Shown: positions 32,243-40,983, counted from the first letter of the stretch. The stretch is 46,961 nucleotides of DNA from Actinobaculum suis (GCF_900102025.1 NZ_FNAU01000016.1:1-46961); one strand, 5' to 3'. The notes: generated by a model from the sequence alone, not told the origin. Program-made: numbers and translations.

Positions 32243-33106
32243 GTGATTATTGAGCTGAGTGATACTACCGATCCGCGTCTTGACGATTATTTGCGCCTCA
32301 CCGACGTCAACTTGCGAAAAAAGCTCGAAACCGACCGCGGCCTTTACATGGCCGAATCTACGAAGGTAATTATGCGGGCCATCCAGGCTGGCCACACACC
32401 CCGTTCTTTCCTCACCTCGGTGAAATGGCTACCGGCCCTCACCCCTTGGGTAGAGCTCGCCACGGGCCACAAAGACGGCGGCGAAGTACCCGTATATGTG
32501 GCCCCAGAAACTGTTTTGGAAGCCATTACCGGCTACAAAGTTCACCGCGGGGCGCTAGCCGCCATGAACCGGCCGGTATTGCCGGCCCCAGATGAATTAC
32601 TGGCCCGGGCGCGCCACGGCCGGCCGGCCCGCCGCGTCGTCGTACTCGAAGCGCTGGTAGACCACACCAATGTGGGAGCCATCTTCCGTTCCTGCGCGGC
32701 TTTAGGTATCGACGCCGTTCTAGTAACCGACGACTGTGCCGATCCGCTCTACCGGCGTTCCGTACGGGTTTCTATGGGCACGGTGTTCCAGGTACCGTGG
32801 ACGCGAATCCATAACTGGCCGCACTCTATCCACCATTTACACGATGCCGGTTTTGTGACGGCCGCACTCGCCCTCGTGCCGCATTCACTTCCCCTCGACG
32901 AGTTTTCCGCGCTCCCGCAAGTGCGGGCACAAGATTCGAAAGTCGCGCTCATTATGGGCACGGAAGGTGATGGGCTCAAACCGCAAACCATTGCTACCGC
33001 CGATTATTCGGTAGTTATCCCCATGGATGGCGGCGTCGATTCCCTCAATGTAGCTGCCGCGAGCGCAGTCGCCTGCTGGGAACTGCGGGTTCGCGACGAC
33101 GCCTAG
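32243..33106 (+). CDS. SpoU/TrmH-family RNA 2'-O-methyltransferase
   Basis: A 287-aa SPOUT enzyme. The N-terminal substrate-binding domain begins DTTDPRLDDYLRLTDVNLRK and contains GLYMAESTKVIMRA. The trefoil-knot motifs are LVDHTNVGAIFRSCAALGID, IMGTEGDGL and MDGGVDSLNVAAAS. It probably methylates rRNA or tRNA ribose; the exact site cannot be told, and TsnR-like drug-resistance methylases share this build. The GTG start has no ribosome site; a long hairpin fills the leader. Confidence 0.9.
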   Translation: MIIELSDTTDPRLDDYLRLTDVNLRKKLETDRGLYMAESTKVIMRAIQAGHTPRSFLTSVKWLPALTPWVELATGHKDGGEVPVYVAPETVLEAITGYKVHRGALAAMNRPVLPAPDELLARARHGRPARRVVVLEALVDHTNVGAIFRSCAALGIDAVLVTDDCADPLYRRSVRVSMGTVFQVPWTRIHNWPHSIHHLHDAGFVTAALALVPHSLPLDEFSALPQVRAQDSKVALIMGTEGDGLKPQTIATADYSVVIPMDGGVDSLNVAAASAVACWELRVRDDA

Positions 33107-33422
33107 GGCGCTTTTTCCTCTCCTAAGTAACCCGTTGCCGGCCTTGCCCGTGTTGGGCGCCCCGGTTGTGCTGGGTGCGGCGCTCGTGATCGGTACGGCA
33201 CCTGTGCTGGGTGTGGCCGTTACGATGGGCGTGCCGTCGGCATCGGACACTTCACCTCTGCTTGATGTGCCGCCCGCGTTGGGTGCGGTGTACGCGCGGG
33301 GTAGTGCGCCACGCGCGGCAGCGGTTCATTTTTGTGAACAAATAATGCGCATTGCGTATTCTGCGGCAAAGAGCTGGGTGTACCCAGCAGAATGCTGGGT
33401 ATGCCCGGCCGAAATTAGAGGA
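33107..33422. other. Region upstream of the XRE regulator gene
   Basis: CGCC-TAG-GGCG followed by CTTTTTCC at 33099-33117 is a weak terminator for the methyltransferase gene. No gene is credible up to the XRE start, although the frame stays open from 33135 (an Ala/Val/Gly-rich non-conserved stretch). A 12-bp palindrome TTTGT-GA-ACAAA (33331-33342), a possible -10 TATTCT (33357-33362) and two operator-like inverted repeats (33373-33409) are present. Confidence 0.5.
33373..33409 (+). promoter_or_regulatory. Two operator-like inverted repeats, 21 bp apart, ahead of the XRE gene
   Basis: GCTGGGTGTACCCAGC (33373-33388) is a perfect 7-2-7 palindrome. GCTGGGTATGCCCGGC (33394-33409) is a close variant exactly 21 bp further on, two helical turns. 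They end 14 bp before the proposed GTG start, the layout of an autoregulatory operator for a dimeric XRE repressor. Confidence 0.6.
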
Positions 33423-33743
33423 GTGAGAGAAGAAGCGTGGAGAGGTAATTCCTGGGTTGACTACCAGGTGGCAAAGCAACTTGCGCGTACGGTACGGAGC
33501 CGGCGCAAGCAGTTAGGACTTACCCAAGACGAATTGGCACGCCGCGCCGAACTCGACCGCACCACCGTGCAAGCCCTCGAAGCCGGAAAATCAGACCTGA
33601 AAAATAATCGGAACGCGAACCCGAAAACCCAAACCCTGTTGCACCTAGCGGAAGCTTTGCAAATGCCTATCGGGGATTTGTTGGCCGGAGCCGAAACTTC
33701 TTTCGCAAAGCGCCCCGATCGGCGCGAACCGCACATGTATTAG
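33423..33743 (+). CDS. XRE-family transcriptional regulator
   Basis: A 106-aa regulator with one Cro/CI helix-turn-helix: LARTVRSRRKQLGLTQDELA then RRAELDRTTVQALEAGK, followed by TQTLLHLAEALQMPIGDLLA. The C-terminal tail is short, so no separate sensor domain is present. The start is uncertain: GTG 33423 follows TTAGAGGA and leaves both inverted repeats outside the gene, while ATG 33345 would place them inside it. The HTH resembles HipB/antitoxin-type regulators, but no toxin gene adjoins it. The stop lies in a 24-bp repeat. Confidence 0.8.
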   Translation: MREEAWRGNSWVDYQVAKQLARTVRSRRKQLGLTQDELARRAELDRTTVQALEAGKSDLKNNRNANPKTQTLLHLAEALQMPIGDLLAGAETSFAKRPDRREPHMY

Positions 33744-33800
33744 TCGCAAATACGCCGGCGGCATTAGCCGCAAATATGCCGGCGGGGTATTGGACGCAAC
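33739..33800 (+). repeat. 24-bp tandem repeat spanning the XRE stop codon
   Basis: ATTAGYCGCAAATAYGCCGG plus CGGS occurs at 33739-33762 and 33763-33786; a degenerate third (TATTGGACGCAACCGC) follows. TAG in the first unit is the gene's stop. 33787-33949 holds nothing else recognisable. Confidence 0.85.
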
Positions 33801-33949
33801 CGCACGAACCGGGTAAAAGAAACGCATGGTAAAACCGGCCCTCCGGAGGCGGCATTATCGGCGGGGCGGATAATAGCGGGGCTGCGAAGTGGGCGGAGAA
33901 GCTGGCGGTGAAGCCGGCTCGGCGGATCACGGTTGTGCGCGGGAAGAAA

Positions 33950-34441
33950 TTATTCGATGCTGCCGGGGTCAATGGCGTCAATCGAACCGGCGTAGCCGAG
34001 CTGGCGCCAAGCTTCATAGACCGCGATGGAAGCCGAATTGGCTAGGTTGAGGGAGCGCAGGTGCGGTTTCATGGGGATACGCACTTTGGCCGTAATGGCG
34101 GGCGAATCGAGCACTTCGGGCGGAAGGCCGGTTGGTTCAGGGCCGAAGAGAAGATAGTCCGTGGTGCGGTAGGAAACCGTGGCGAAATTACGGCTACTGT
34201 GCCCGGTAAAAGCAAAAATGCGGGCATCGCCAACCGCGGCGCAAAACTCTTGGAAATTCTCGTGGATAACGAGGTCGGCCAGGTCGTGGTAGTCCAGGCC
34301 GGCGCGTTTGAGATGCGCGTCAGAAAAATCAAAACCTAAGGGCTTGATGAGGTGCAAAGTGGCACCCGTGCAGGCCGCCAGGCGAATGGCCGCGCCGGTA
34401 TTGCCCGGAATGCGCGGTTCGAAGAAAACAATATTGAGCAC
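33950..34441 (-). CDS. trmL: TrmL-like tRNA (cytidine/uridine-34) 2'-O-methyltransferase
   Basis: A 163-aa minimal SPOUT methyltransferase, normal for TrmL. It starts LNIVFFEPRIPGNTGAAIRL and has LIKPLGFDFSDAHLKRAGLD, LLFGPEPTGLPPEVL and the knot motif VRIPMKPHLRSLNLANSASI. It methylates the wobble ribose of tRNA-Leu in E. coli. GTG 34441 is chosen because the family begins here and TACTCT lies 7 nt upstream (leaderless pattern); the open frame reaches 34561. It is divergent from imuA. Confidence 0.9.
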   Translation of the reverse strand: MLNIVFFEPRIPGNTGAAIRLAACTGATLHLIKPLGFDFSDAHLKRAGLDYHDLADLVIHENFQEFCAAVGDARIFAFTGHSSRNFATVSYRTTDYLLFGPEPTGLPPEVLDSPAITAKVRIPMKPHLRSLNLANSASIAVYEAWRQLGYAGSIDAIDPGSIE

Positions 34442-34563
34442 GCGTCCCAGAGTACTCGCGTGGTGCCAACAGCAAAACTGTGCGCGAGAAAACCGGCTCG
34501 GCGTGCCGCGCCGAAATCCGTGATTTAGCAAGGCCAAAGCCGATGGTTCGCTAACCCTCACAC

Positions 34564-34592
34564 TTAAGTTCGAACTGGTGTTCGATTAGTCT
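34564..34592 (+). promoter_or_regulatory. SOS promoter of imuA-imuB-dnaE2 with a LexA box in the spacer
   Basis: TCGAACTGGTGTTCGA (34570-34585) is a perfect CGAAC-N4-GTTCG LexA site of the Gram-positive/actinobacterial type. It fills the 17-bp spacer between TTAAGT (34564-34569) and TAGTCT (34587-34592), so LexA would exclude RNA polymerase directly. The ribosome site AAGGAGG and GTG follow at 34609-34622. Confidence 0.85.
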
Positions 34593-34619
34593 GGGTGAGT
34601 ACACGGGAAGGAGGAAACA

Positions 34620-35639
34620 GTGGCAGGAAACGCGGCGGCGGCATGGCAATGGGCAGCGGAAGACCCCGCGGCGCAGCAGAGAAAATCCGCGCAGCCAGCT
34701 GAGGATCCGCAGGCCGGAAATCCTGGAAAAATCGCGGAACTAGGCCGGCTGGAAAAGCGGGACAGTCCGGGGAAGCCGAGGAAGCTGGACAGTCCGGGGA
34801 ATCTGGGGAAGCTGGACCATACGGGGAATTCGGGGAAACTTGGTAAAGCGAGCAAACTGGGCCGAGCGCGGGAGGCTTTGGCCCGGGCCGAAGCCTCGGT
34901 GGGACTTACCGGAAGTTTGGTTACCCCGGTCGGGAACTTGGTAATGCCCACGGAAAGCGCTGCGCTGCCCGCCGAAACCTCGATGCTGCACGCAAATCTG
35001 GTGCCGGCCGCGGGGAGCACAGTCGCGGGGAGCACAGCGTTGCCAGCTAGCGGTAGCAGATTACCGGCGGGCGCCCCGGTGCCGGCAGAAACCTGGGATT
35101 TACCGGAGGAACTGCGCGTCTTATTTCCGCGCGGTTTGCACCGCGGCATGACCATCGGCACTTTCGGTTCCCGGTTCGCCACCATGTTTATTGCCTCCCT
35201 GGCCAGTTCCCAGGGCGCCTGGTGCATCTACTTGGGGTGCGCGGATATCGGATGGGCCGGAGCTGCCGATTTGGGAATTGCGCTTGACCGCACGGTGAGC
35301 GTCCCGCAGATTTCTGCAGCGGCGGCAGGCAAAGTAGCGGCCGCGGCAGTCGATGGGTTCGACGTCGTTATTTGCGGGCCGGGCCTCAATTTAGACAAAC
35401 GCTCCCGGAAAGCCTTGGCCCGCCGGGCCGGAACCCGCGGTGCGATCATTGTGGGCGAAGGCTGGAAAGCCCAAACCTCACTTACCGCCCAGTACGTGGC
35501 TGCCACCGGGCTGGGGCGTGGCCGGGGGCATTTGCGCTCCTTACACCTGGAAATGCAGGCCCGGCACGGCCGCAAACTGCGCTTGCGCGTGGACGCTTCC
35601 GGATGGCAACAAGAACCAGGGCTACGGGTGGTGGACTAA
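34620..35639 (+). CDS. imuA: ImuA' RecA-like accessory protein of the mutasome
   Basis: A 339-aa protein at the head of the mutagenesis cassette. The C-terminal 200 residues are RecA-like: LFPRGLHRGMTIGTFGSRFA, then GAWCIYLGCADIGWAGAADL and VDGFDVVICGPGLNLDKRS. There is no P-loop at the expected position, as in mycobacterial ImuA' (Rv3395c). Residues 1-150 are low-complexity, including three 9-residue units (DSPGKPRKL, DSPGNLGKL, DHTGNSGKL) from a 27-bp repeat. GTG has AAGGAGG upstream. The stop overlaps imuB (TAATG). Confidence 0.88.
   Translation: MAGNAAAAWQWAAEDPAAQQRKSAQPAEDPQAGNPGKIAELGRLEKRDSPGKPRKLDSPGNLGKLDHTGNSGKLGKASKLGRAREALARAEASVGLTGSLVTPVGNLVMPTESAALPAETSMLHANLVPAAGSTVAGSTALPASGSRLPAGAPVPAETWDLPEELRVLFPRGLHRGMTIGTFGSRFATMFIASLASSQGAWCIYLGCADIGWAGAADLGIALDRTVSVPQISAAAAGKVAAAAVDGFDVVICGPGLNLDKRSRKALARRAGTRGAIIVGEGWKAQTSLTAQYVAATGLGRGRGHLRSLHLEMQARHGRKLRLRVDASGWQQEPGLRVVD
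34761..34841 (+). repeat. Three in-frame 27-bp units in imuA
   Basis: Units at 34761-34787, 34788-34814 and 34815-34841 share GACAGTCCGGGGAAKC...GGGGAAGCTG. The third is more diverged. They code for a Lys/Gly/Pro linker. Confidence 0.85.
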
Positions 35640-37474
35640 TGCGGTACGGGTCCGTCTGGGTACCGCACTGGCCCATCACAGCCGCCGTGCAGGCAGGCCT
35701 GCTCCCGGTGGCCGCACCGGCCGCGGTGGCTGCCGGCAGAGAAATCATTGCTGCCAATCCGTGGGCGCGCGGCTACGGGATTCACCCGGGGATGCAGCAG
35801 CGGGAAGCGGAAAGCATTTGCCCGCAGCTGGCGCTCGTTCCGGCAGATACGCAACGCGATATGCAATTTTTCGAACCAGTGGTCCAAGCAATCGATACCC
35901 TCGTTGCCCGCGTCACCGTCCGCCTACCCGGCTCCGTGATTTTTCCGGCCCGCAGCGCCACCCGTACCGCAGGTAGCGAAGCTATATTGGCCGAATCTCT
36001 GCTCGGCGCGGTTACCGATATTGCCGGTTGTGAAGCGAATGTGGGTTTTGCGCAAGGCACGCTCGCCACTTTGCTAGCCGCCCGCGAAGATGCCACTATC
36101 GCTCCCGGGGAAGAAAACACCTACCTGGCCGCACAGCCTTTAGCAGCAGTACTGGTAGTACCAACGACGCCGCAACACTACGCCGAATTTCACCGCTGCG
36201 TGGAATTGTTATCCCGGCTTGGTATACAGACGATTGGGCAAGCCCAAAAACTAGGTGCGCGGGCCCTGACTGCCCGGTTTGGAAGTACCGGCCAAGAACT
36301 TGCCCAACTCATTGCCGGGGGCGATATGGCAATGCCGCTAGGTGCGCGGGTAGTTCCAGAAATTCGCGTCCATCGCAATTTCGATCCGCCGCTCGTGAAT
36401 GCGCAACAAGCAGCCTTCGCGGCCCGGCAACTAGCACTCGAATTGGAAGAAAAACTTGCCGCTACTTCTTATACCGCACACCGTTTAGCCGTCCATGCAC
36501 ACCTGGAAACCGCGGAAACAGTGAGCCGGGAATGGCTGGTGGAACATATGGCGGCCCGTGATGTAGTAGATCGGGTGCGCTGGCAACTATCTGCTTGGAT
36601 GTCTACCGCAAATGCAGACCGCGCAAACATTAGCCAATTAGAACTCGTGGTCACCGATTTTGCGCCCGCGGGAAGCTTGGCCCGCCCTCTGTGGGGAGGT
36701 AAAACCGCGAGCGCGGAAAGTGCGGCCCGCGGCGCTACCCGTATCCAGGCTCTCCTCGGGGAAGAAGCTGTACTCAGCCCGGTGCTACGCGGTGGGCGCC
36801 GCCCCGAAGACTTGCTGAGCTATGTACCTTTCGGCCACACGCCTGCAACCGCCCATGGCCATCCGCCCGCAACCACAAACGCAAACGTTCACCTGCCCGC
36901 GGTGGCGGGCAACCACCTGCTTACAACAGAAAACTCGGATCGCGCGGAAAACACCAGCCTAAATTTTGCGCAAAATGTTACTTGGCCCGGAGCGATTCCA
37001 GCCCCGCGGCCGTTAACTATGTATGGCCATCCACGCAAAATCCGGGTGCTCTGCGCTTGCGGCGCGCTCCTCGCCGTCAACGCGAACAGCAGTTTTATCT
37101 GCCCCCACTGCAGCGCAAGGGCGGATATCGATACCAGCGAGGACACGCGCCGCAATATCGGCGAAAGTATGCCTGCGCAGATGCGCGCAAATATCGGTAC
37201 CGATGCCGCTACTGATACCGGTGAAGAGATCGGTGAAGAGATCGGTGAAGAGGTAGGTAAAAGTACTTGCAGGCAAGTATTTCCCGCGCACGCAGAAATC
37301 GACGAACACCGCTACCTCGTAACTGATTGGGCCGGGCCCTGGGCGCTTGAAGAACGCTGGTGGGATCCGGCGCGGCGGGTGCGGCGTGCCTACCTGCAAA
37401 TCACTACCGAACAGAACGCTTATCTCACCTATGTGGAAGGAGGCGAATGGCAGCTTGCTGGAAGTTACAGCTAG
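35639..37474 (+). CDS. imuB: ImuB, inactive Y-family polymerase-like hub protein
   Basis: A 611-aa protein aligned in order with Y-family polymerases but lacking the catalytic acids: the N-terminus is SVWVPHWPITA instead of DMDAFFA, and TVRLPGSVIF replaces the second acidic motif. Finger/thumb-like parts (LLSRLGIQTIGQAQKLGARA, LTARFGSTGQELAQLIAGGD) and a little-finger-like region follow. The C-terminus WAGPWALEERWWDPARRVRR is typical of ImuB. Unusually, CAC-x13-CPHC at residues 472-491 looks like a zinc ribbon, and IGEE is repeated three times near 530. ImuB links DnaE2 to the beta clamp. Confidence 0.92.
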   Translation: MRYGSVWVPHWPITAAVQAGLLPVAAPAAVAAGREIIAANPWARGYGIHPGMQQREAESICPQLALVPADTQRDMQFFEPVVQAIDTLVARVTVRLPGSVIFPARSATRTAGSEAILAESLLGAVTDIAGCEANVGFAQGTLATLLAAREDATIAPGEENTYLAAQPLAAVLVVPTTPQHYAEFHRCVELLSRLGIQTIGQAQKLGARALTARFGSTGQELAQLIAGGDMAMPLGARVVPEIRVHRNFDPPLVNAQQAAFAARQLALELEEKLAATSYTAHRLAVHAHLETAETVSREWLVEHMAARDVVDRVRWQLSAWMSTANADRANISQLELVVTDFAPAGSLARPLWGGKTASAESAARGATRIQALLGEEAVLSPVLRGGRRPEDLLSYVPFGHTPATAHGHPPATTNANVHLPAVAGNHLLTTENSDRAENTSLNFAQNVTWPGAIPAPRPLTMYGHPRKIRVLCACGALLAVNANSSFICPHCSARADIDTSEDTRRNIGESMPAQMRANIGTDAATDTGEEIGEEIGEEVGKSTCRQVFPAHAEIDEHRYLVTDWAGPWALEERWWDPARRVRRAYLQITTEQNAYLTYVEGGEWQLAGSYS

Positions 37475-40400
37475 CTGCCCGTAGCAAAATGATCCCGTAC
37501 GCGGAATTACACGCCCACACCGCTTTTAGTTTCCTGGACGGCGCTTCCATGCCCGATGCTTTGGTGCACCGGGCTACCGAATTGGAACTGGAAGCCTTGG
37601 CTATTACCGATCACGACGGTTTTCCCGGCCTCGTACAAGCCGCTAATAGTGCGCGCACGTGCGGCCTGCCGCTAATTGCCGGCACCGAAATCTCAGTGGG
37701 TGCCAGCGCGGCCAGGAACGGCCAAATAGACCCGGATGGCAATCATCTGGTATTGCTCGCCCGCAACCCGGCCGGCTACCGTTTCCTTTCCCGCACGATT
37801 GGTACCGCCATGTTGGCCAGTGGTAATAAGGGCGAAACGCACTACACCGAGCTGGAAAACACTTCGGGCGATGTGCTCGCACTTACCGGTTGCCGGAAGG
37901 GAAGTGTACGGCGGGCTTTGGAAGCAAATCCGGGATCATGGGGGATAGATGCGGCCCTGGCCGCAGTGGAAGAACTGAAAGAAAAATTCGGGGGCAACGT
38001 CGTCGTCGAACTTAGCGCTACCGGGGCGCCACTGGATAGGGAACGCTGCGCGGCCTTGAGTGAAGTAGCGCGCCGTGCCCGAGTTCCCGCGGTGGTAACC
38101 GGCAATGTGCATTATGCTCGCCCCACAGACCGCCCGGTGGCAGACGTACTGGCCGCAATTCGCGCCGGGCGCAGTTTGGACGAAATGGATCCCTATCTTC
38201 CCGCCAATGGGGCTTTTTTGCGGTCCGGGGCGCAAATGCTCGAACTGCATCCCGAGCGGCGCAAAAACATTGAATTGGCGGCAGAAATCGGGGCTGATTG
38301 TGCCTTTGACCTGCAACTTATTGCCCCGCAACTGCCGCCCTATCCGGTACCGGCCGGCCATACCGAAAGTAGTTATTTGCGTGAACTCGTGGCCAAAGCT
38401 GCGCGCGAACGATACGGGATGCGGCAAGAAAACCCAGAAGCGTGGAAACTCATCGACCATGAATTGCAAATCATCATCGAACTGGGATTTCCCGGATATT
38501 TTCTTATCGTCCACGAAATCGTAGAATTTTGTGCCCAGCAAGGGATTTGGTGCCAGGGGCGCGGCTCTGCCGCTAACTCGGCGGTGTGTTACGCGCTGGG
38601 GATTACCGCGGTAGATGCGGTACGGCACAAAATGCTTTTTGAACGTTTCCTCTCCCCGGGAAGATCCGGCCCGCCCGATATTGATTTGGATATCGAATCT
38701 GGGCGGCGGGAAGAAGTGATCCAACACGTGTATTCGCGCTACGGGCGCGATAATGCTGCCCAAGTAGCCAACGTGATTTCTTACCGGCCACGTTCCGCTA
38801 TACGCGACGCCGCCCGCGCCCTCGGCTATTCGCGTGGGCAAGCCGACGGGTGGATAAAAAGCCGGGAACCCGGTTCCCACCAACCGGGTAACATTTCCCA
38901 TCAACCGGGCAGTACTTCCCACCAACCGGGCAATACTGAAAGCAGTAGCACCGGAAAACACAGCGGCACCGCGAATAACAACCGTACTGAAAATAGTGAA
39001 CCAGGTTGCCCCGAGTCTGCCAAAAGCACTGCAAACCGGGACGGGCAGATCCCGCGCGCGGTGGAAGAACTAGCTGCCCGTATGCAAAAACTACCCCGCC
39101 ACCTGGGGATACATTCTTCTGGAATGATTTTGTGTGATCGTCCGGTGATTGACGTTTGCCCGGTGGGCTGGGCCACCATGCCCGGGCGAACGGTAGTGCA
39201 GTGGGATAAAGATGATTGTGCGAGCGCGGGTTTCGTCAAATTTGATTTGCTCGGTTTAGGGATGCTCACGGCATTGCGTCTTGCTTTCGAATCGATAGGG
39301 GAGCGCGGCGTACGTGCCCCTGATGGCAGCCAGCTCGCCTTGCACAACCTTCCGCAAGAAGATCCGCGTGTTTACGAACTGTTGCAGGCCGCGGATACCG
39401 TGGGTGTATTCCAGGTGGAATCGCGCGCCCAAATGGCTACCTTGCCGCGCCTACGCCCCACCTGTTTCTACGACATCGTGATCGAAGTGGCACTGATTCG
39501 CCCCGGTCCCATACAGGGCCGTTCCGTCAACCCTTATTTACGACGCCGCCGCGGCGAGGAACCCGTGACCTACGCCCATGAACTATTGCGGCCCGCCCTC
39601 GAGAAAACTTTGGGAGTGCCGCTTTTCCAAGAACAACTCATGCAAATAGCGATGGATGCGGCCGGATTTTCTGCGGCGGATGCCGATCGGCTTCGGAAAG
39701 CTATGGGGGCTAAACGCTCGGCAGAAAGAATGGAAGAGCTCCGTGAAAAACTCTTGGCCGGCATGGCAAAAAACGGTATCGAACCCGCCGTGCGGGAAGA
39801 AATCTACGAAAAATTGCGAGCTTTTGCCGAGTTTGGGTTTCCTGAATCCCATGCGTTTTCCTTCGCTTATCTGGTCTATGCTTCCGCCTGGCTGAAAGTT
39901 CACCATCCGGAAGATTTCTATGCAGCCCTCCTCGCCGCCCAGCCCCTGGGCTTTTATTCCCCGCAAACCCTCGTAGCAGACGCCCGCTCCCACGGCGTCG
40001 CCGTGAAACGAGCAGACGTTACTACCGCAGCAGAAAAGGCAAGCGTACTTGCCTATACGGAAGACCAAAACCGGGCGCAAACAGGCCGGCCGGAAACCGG
40101 CAGCATCCCTACCACCGAAACGGGGGAAAGAGGCGGCAGCTACGCAACCGGAACGGAAAGGCCCCGCGGCTCTACCGCCGAAACTGCGGAAAAGCCTAGC
40201 GGCTTGGCAGCGCCAGCAAAGCAGAGCCAGGTGCCGGCAAAAAGACTGGTCGATGCTAGTAGCACGCATTACGTGCAACTGGGGCTTGATTCGATTAAAG
40301 GATTGGGGCGCGGGGCACAGCGGATTGTGCAAGCCCGGGCCGAAAAACCGTTTACGAATGTGGCGGACCTGGCCCAGCGGGCCCAGCTTTCCGAAAAAGA

Positions 40401-40983
40401 AATCGAAACGCTTGCCACAGCCGGGGCCTTGCGTTCTCTCGGGGTAACGCGGCGGCAAGGTATCTGGCTAGCCCACGCCGTGGAAGATGCCGGCATAACC
40501 GAAAAAGGATGGTACCAGCCGGCCCTGCCCGGAACGGAAGCGCTCGGCACGGTACCGGTTTTCCGCGATATGAGCCCGGTAGAAAAGAACATTGCCGATA
40601 TCGCGGCCACCGGTTTATCGCCAGATTCTTACCCCACACAGTTCTTACGCCCGCATTTGCAAGCCCGCGGCGTGCTTAAGATTTCGGAACTGGCACAGGT
40701 ACCCGAAAAAACTCGGGTACGAGCCGCTGGAATCGTGACGCATCGGCAACGGCCCGGCACCGCGAAAGGAATCACTTTTCTTTCTTTGGAAGACGAAACT
40801 GGGCTTCTCAACGTACTCGTCTCCCCGGCTCTGTGGCACCGCTACCGGGCGGTTGCATTGCGGGCACAAGGTTTGATTGTGCGCGGCATGCTGGAACGAG
40901 ATTCGGGTGCGCAAGTATTTATCGCAGACGGCATGGAAGAAATGCCCCTCCCGGTAAACATGCCCGCGCGTGATTTCCGCTGA
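37447..40983 (+). CDS. dnaE2: Error-prone DNA polymerase DnaE2
   Basis: A 1178-aa family C polymerase of the damage-induced type. The N-terminal PHP domain has ELHAHTAFSFLDGAS and AITDHDG. Polymerase acids lie in PPDIDLDIESGRREEV and VKFDLLGLGMLTAL; a C-terminal OB-fold (GIVTHRQRPGTAKGITFLSL) is present. Two insertions of low complexity interrupt it: one near residue 475-530 with SHQPGN/S three times (21-bp units, 38875-38937), one near 865-935. The ATG at 37447 overlaps imuB and has AAGGAGG 3 nt upstream; ATG 37489 is an alternative without a ribosome site. With ImuA'/ImuB it performs translesion synthesis. Confidence 0.94.
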   Translation: MAACWKLQLAARSKMIPYAELHAHTAFSFLDGASMPDALVHRATELELEALAITDHDGFPGLVQAANSARTCGLPLIAGTEISVGASAARNGQIDPDGNHLVLLARNPAGYRFLSRTIGTAMLASGNKGETHYTELENTSGDVLALTGCRKGSVRRALEANPGSWGIDAALAAVEELKEKFGGNVVVELSATGAPLDRERCAALSEVARRARVPAVVTGNVHYARPTDRPVADVLAAIRAGRSLDEMDPYLPANGAFLRSGAQMLELHPERRKNIELAAEIGADCAFDLQLIAPQLPPYPVPAGHTESSYLRELVAKAARERYGMRQENPEAWKLIDHELQIIIELGFPGYFLIVHEIVEFCAQQGIWCQGRGSAANSAVCYALGITAVDAVRHKMLFERFLSPGRSGPPDIDLDIESGRREEVIQHVYSRYGRDNAAQVANVISYRPRSAIRDAARALGYSRGQADGWIKSREPGSHQPGNISHQPGSTSHQPGNTESSSTGKHSGTANNNRTENSEPGCPESAKSTANRDGQIPRAVEELAARMQKLPRHLGIHSSGMILCDRPVIDVCPVGWATMPGRTVVQWDKDDCASAGFVKFDLLGLGMLTALRLAFESIGERGVRAPDGSQLALHNLPQEDPRVYELLQAADTVGVFQVESRAQMATLPRLRPTCFYDIVIEVALIRPGPIQGRSVNPYLRRRRGEEPVTYAHELLRPALEKTLGVPLFQEQLMQIAMDAAGFSAADADRLRKAMGAKRSAERMEELREKLLAGMAKNGIEPAVREEIYEKLRAFAEFGFPESHAFSFAYLVYASAWLKVHHPEDFYAALLAAQPLGFYSPQTLVADARSHGVAVKRADVTTAAEKASVLAYTEDQNRAQTGRPETGSIPTTETGERGGSYATGTERPRGSTAETAEKPSGLAAPAKQSQVPAKRLVDASSTHYVQLGLDSIKGLGRGAQRIVQARAEKPFTNVADLAQRAQLSEKEIETLATAGALRSLGVTRRQGIWLAHAVEDAGITEKGWYQPALPGTEALGTVPVFRDMSPVEKNIADIAATGLSPDSYPTQFLRPHLQARGVLKISELAQVPEKTRVRAAGIVTHRQRPGTAKGITFLSLEDETGLLNVLVSPALWHRYRAVALRAQGLIVRGMLERDSGAQVFIADGMEEMPLPVNMPARDFR

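Noticed and set aside
33135-33422. N-terminal extension of the XRE regulator
   Set aside because: Ala/Val/Gly-rich, not domain-like, and it would make the operator-like inverted repeats and a palindrome coding.
33423-34441. Toxin-antitoxin pair (XRE regulator with neighbour)
   Set aside because: The neighbour is a convergent TrmL-type methyltransferase with complete SPOUT motifs, not a toxin.
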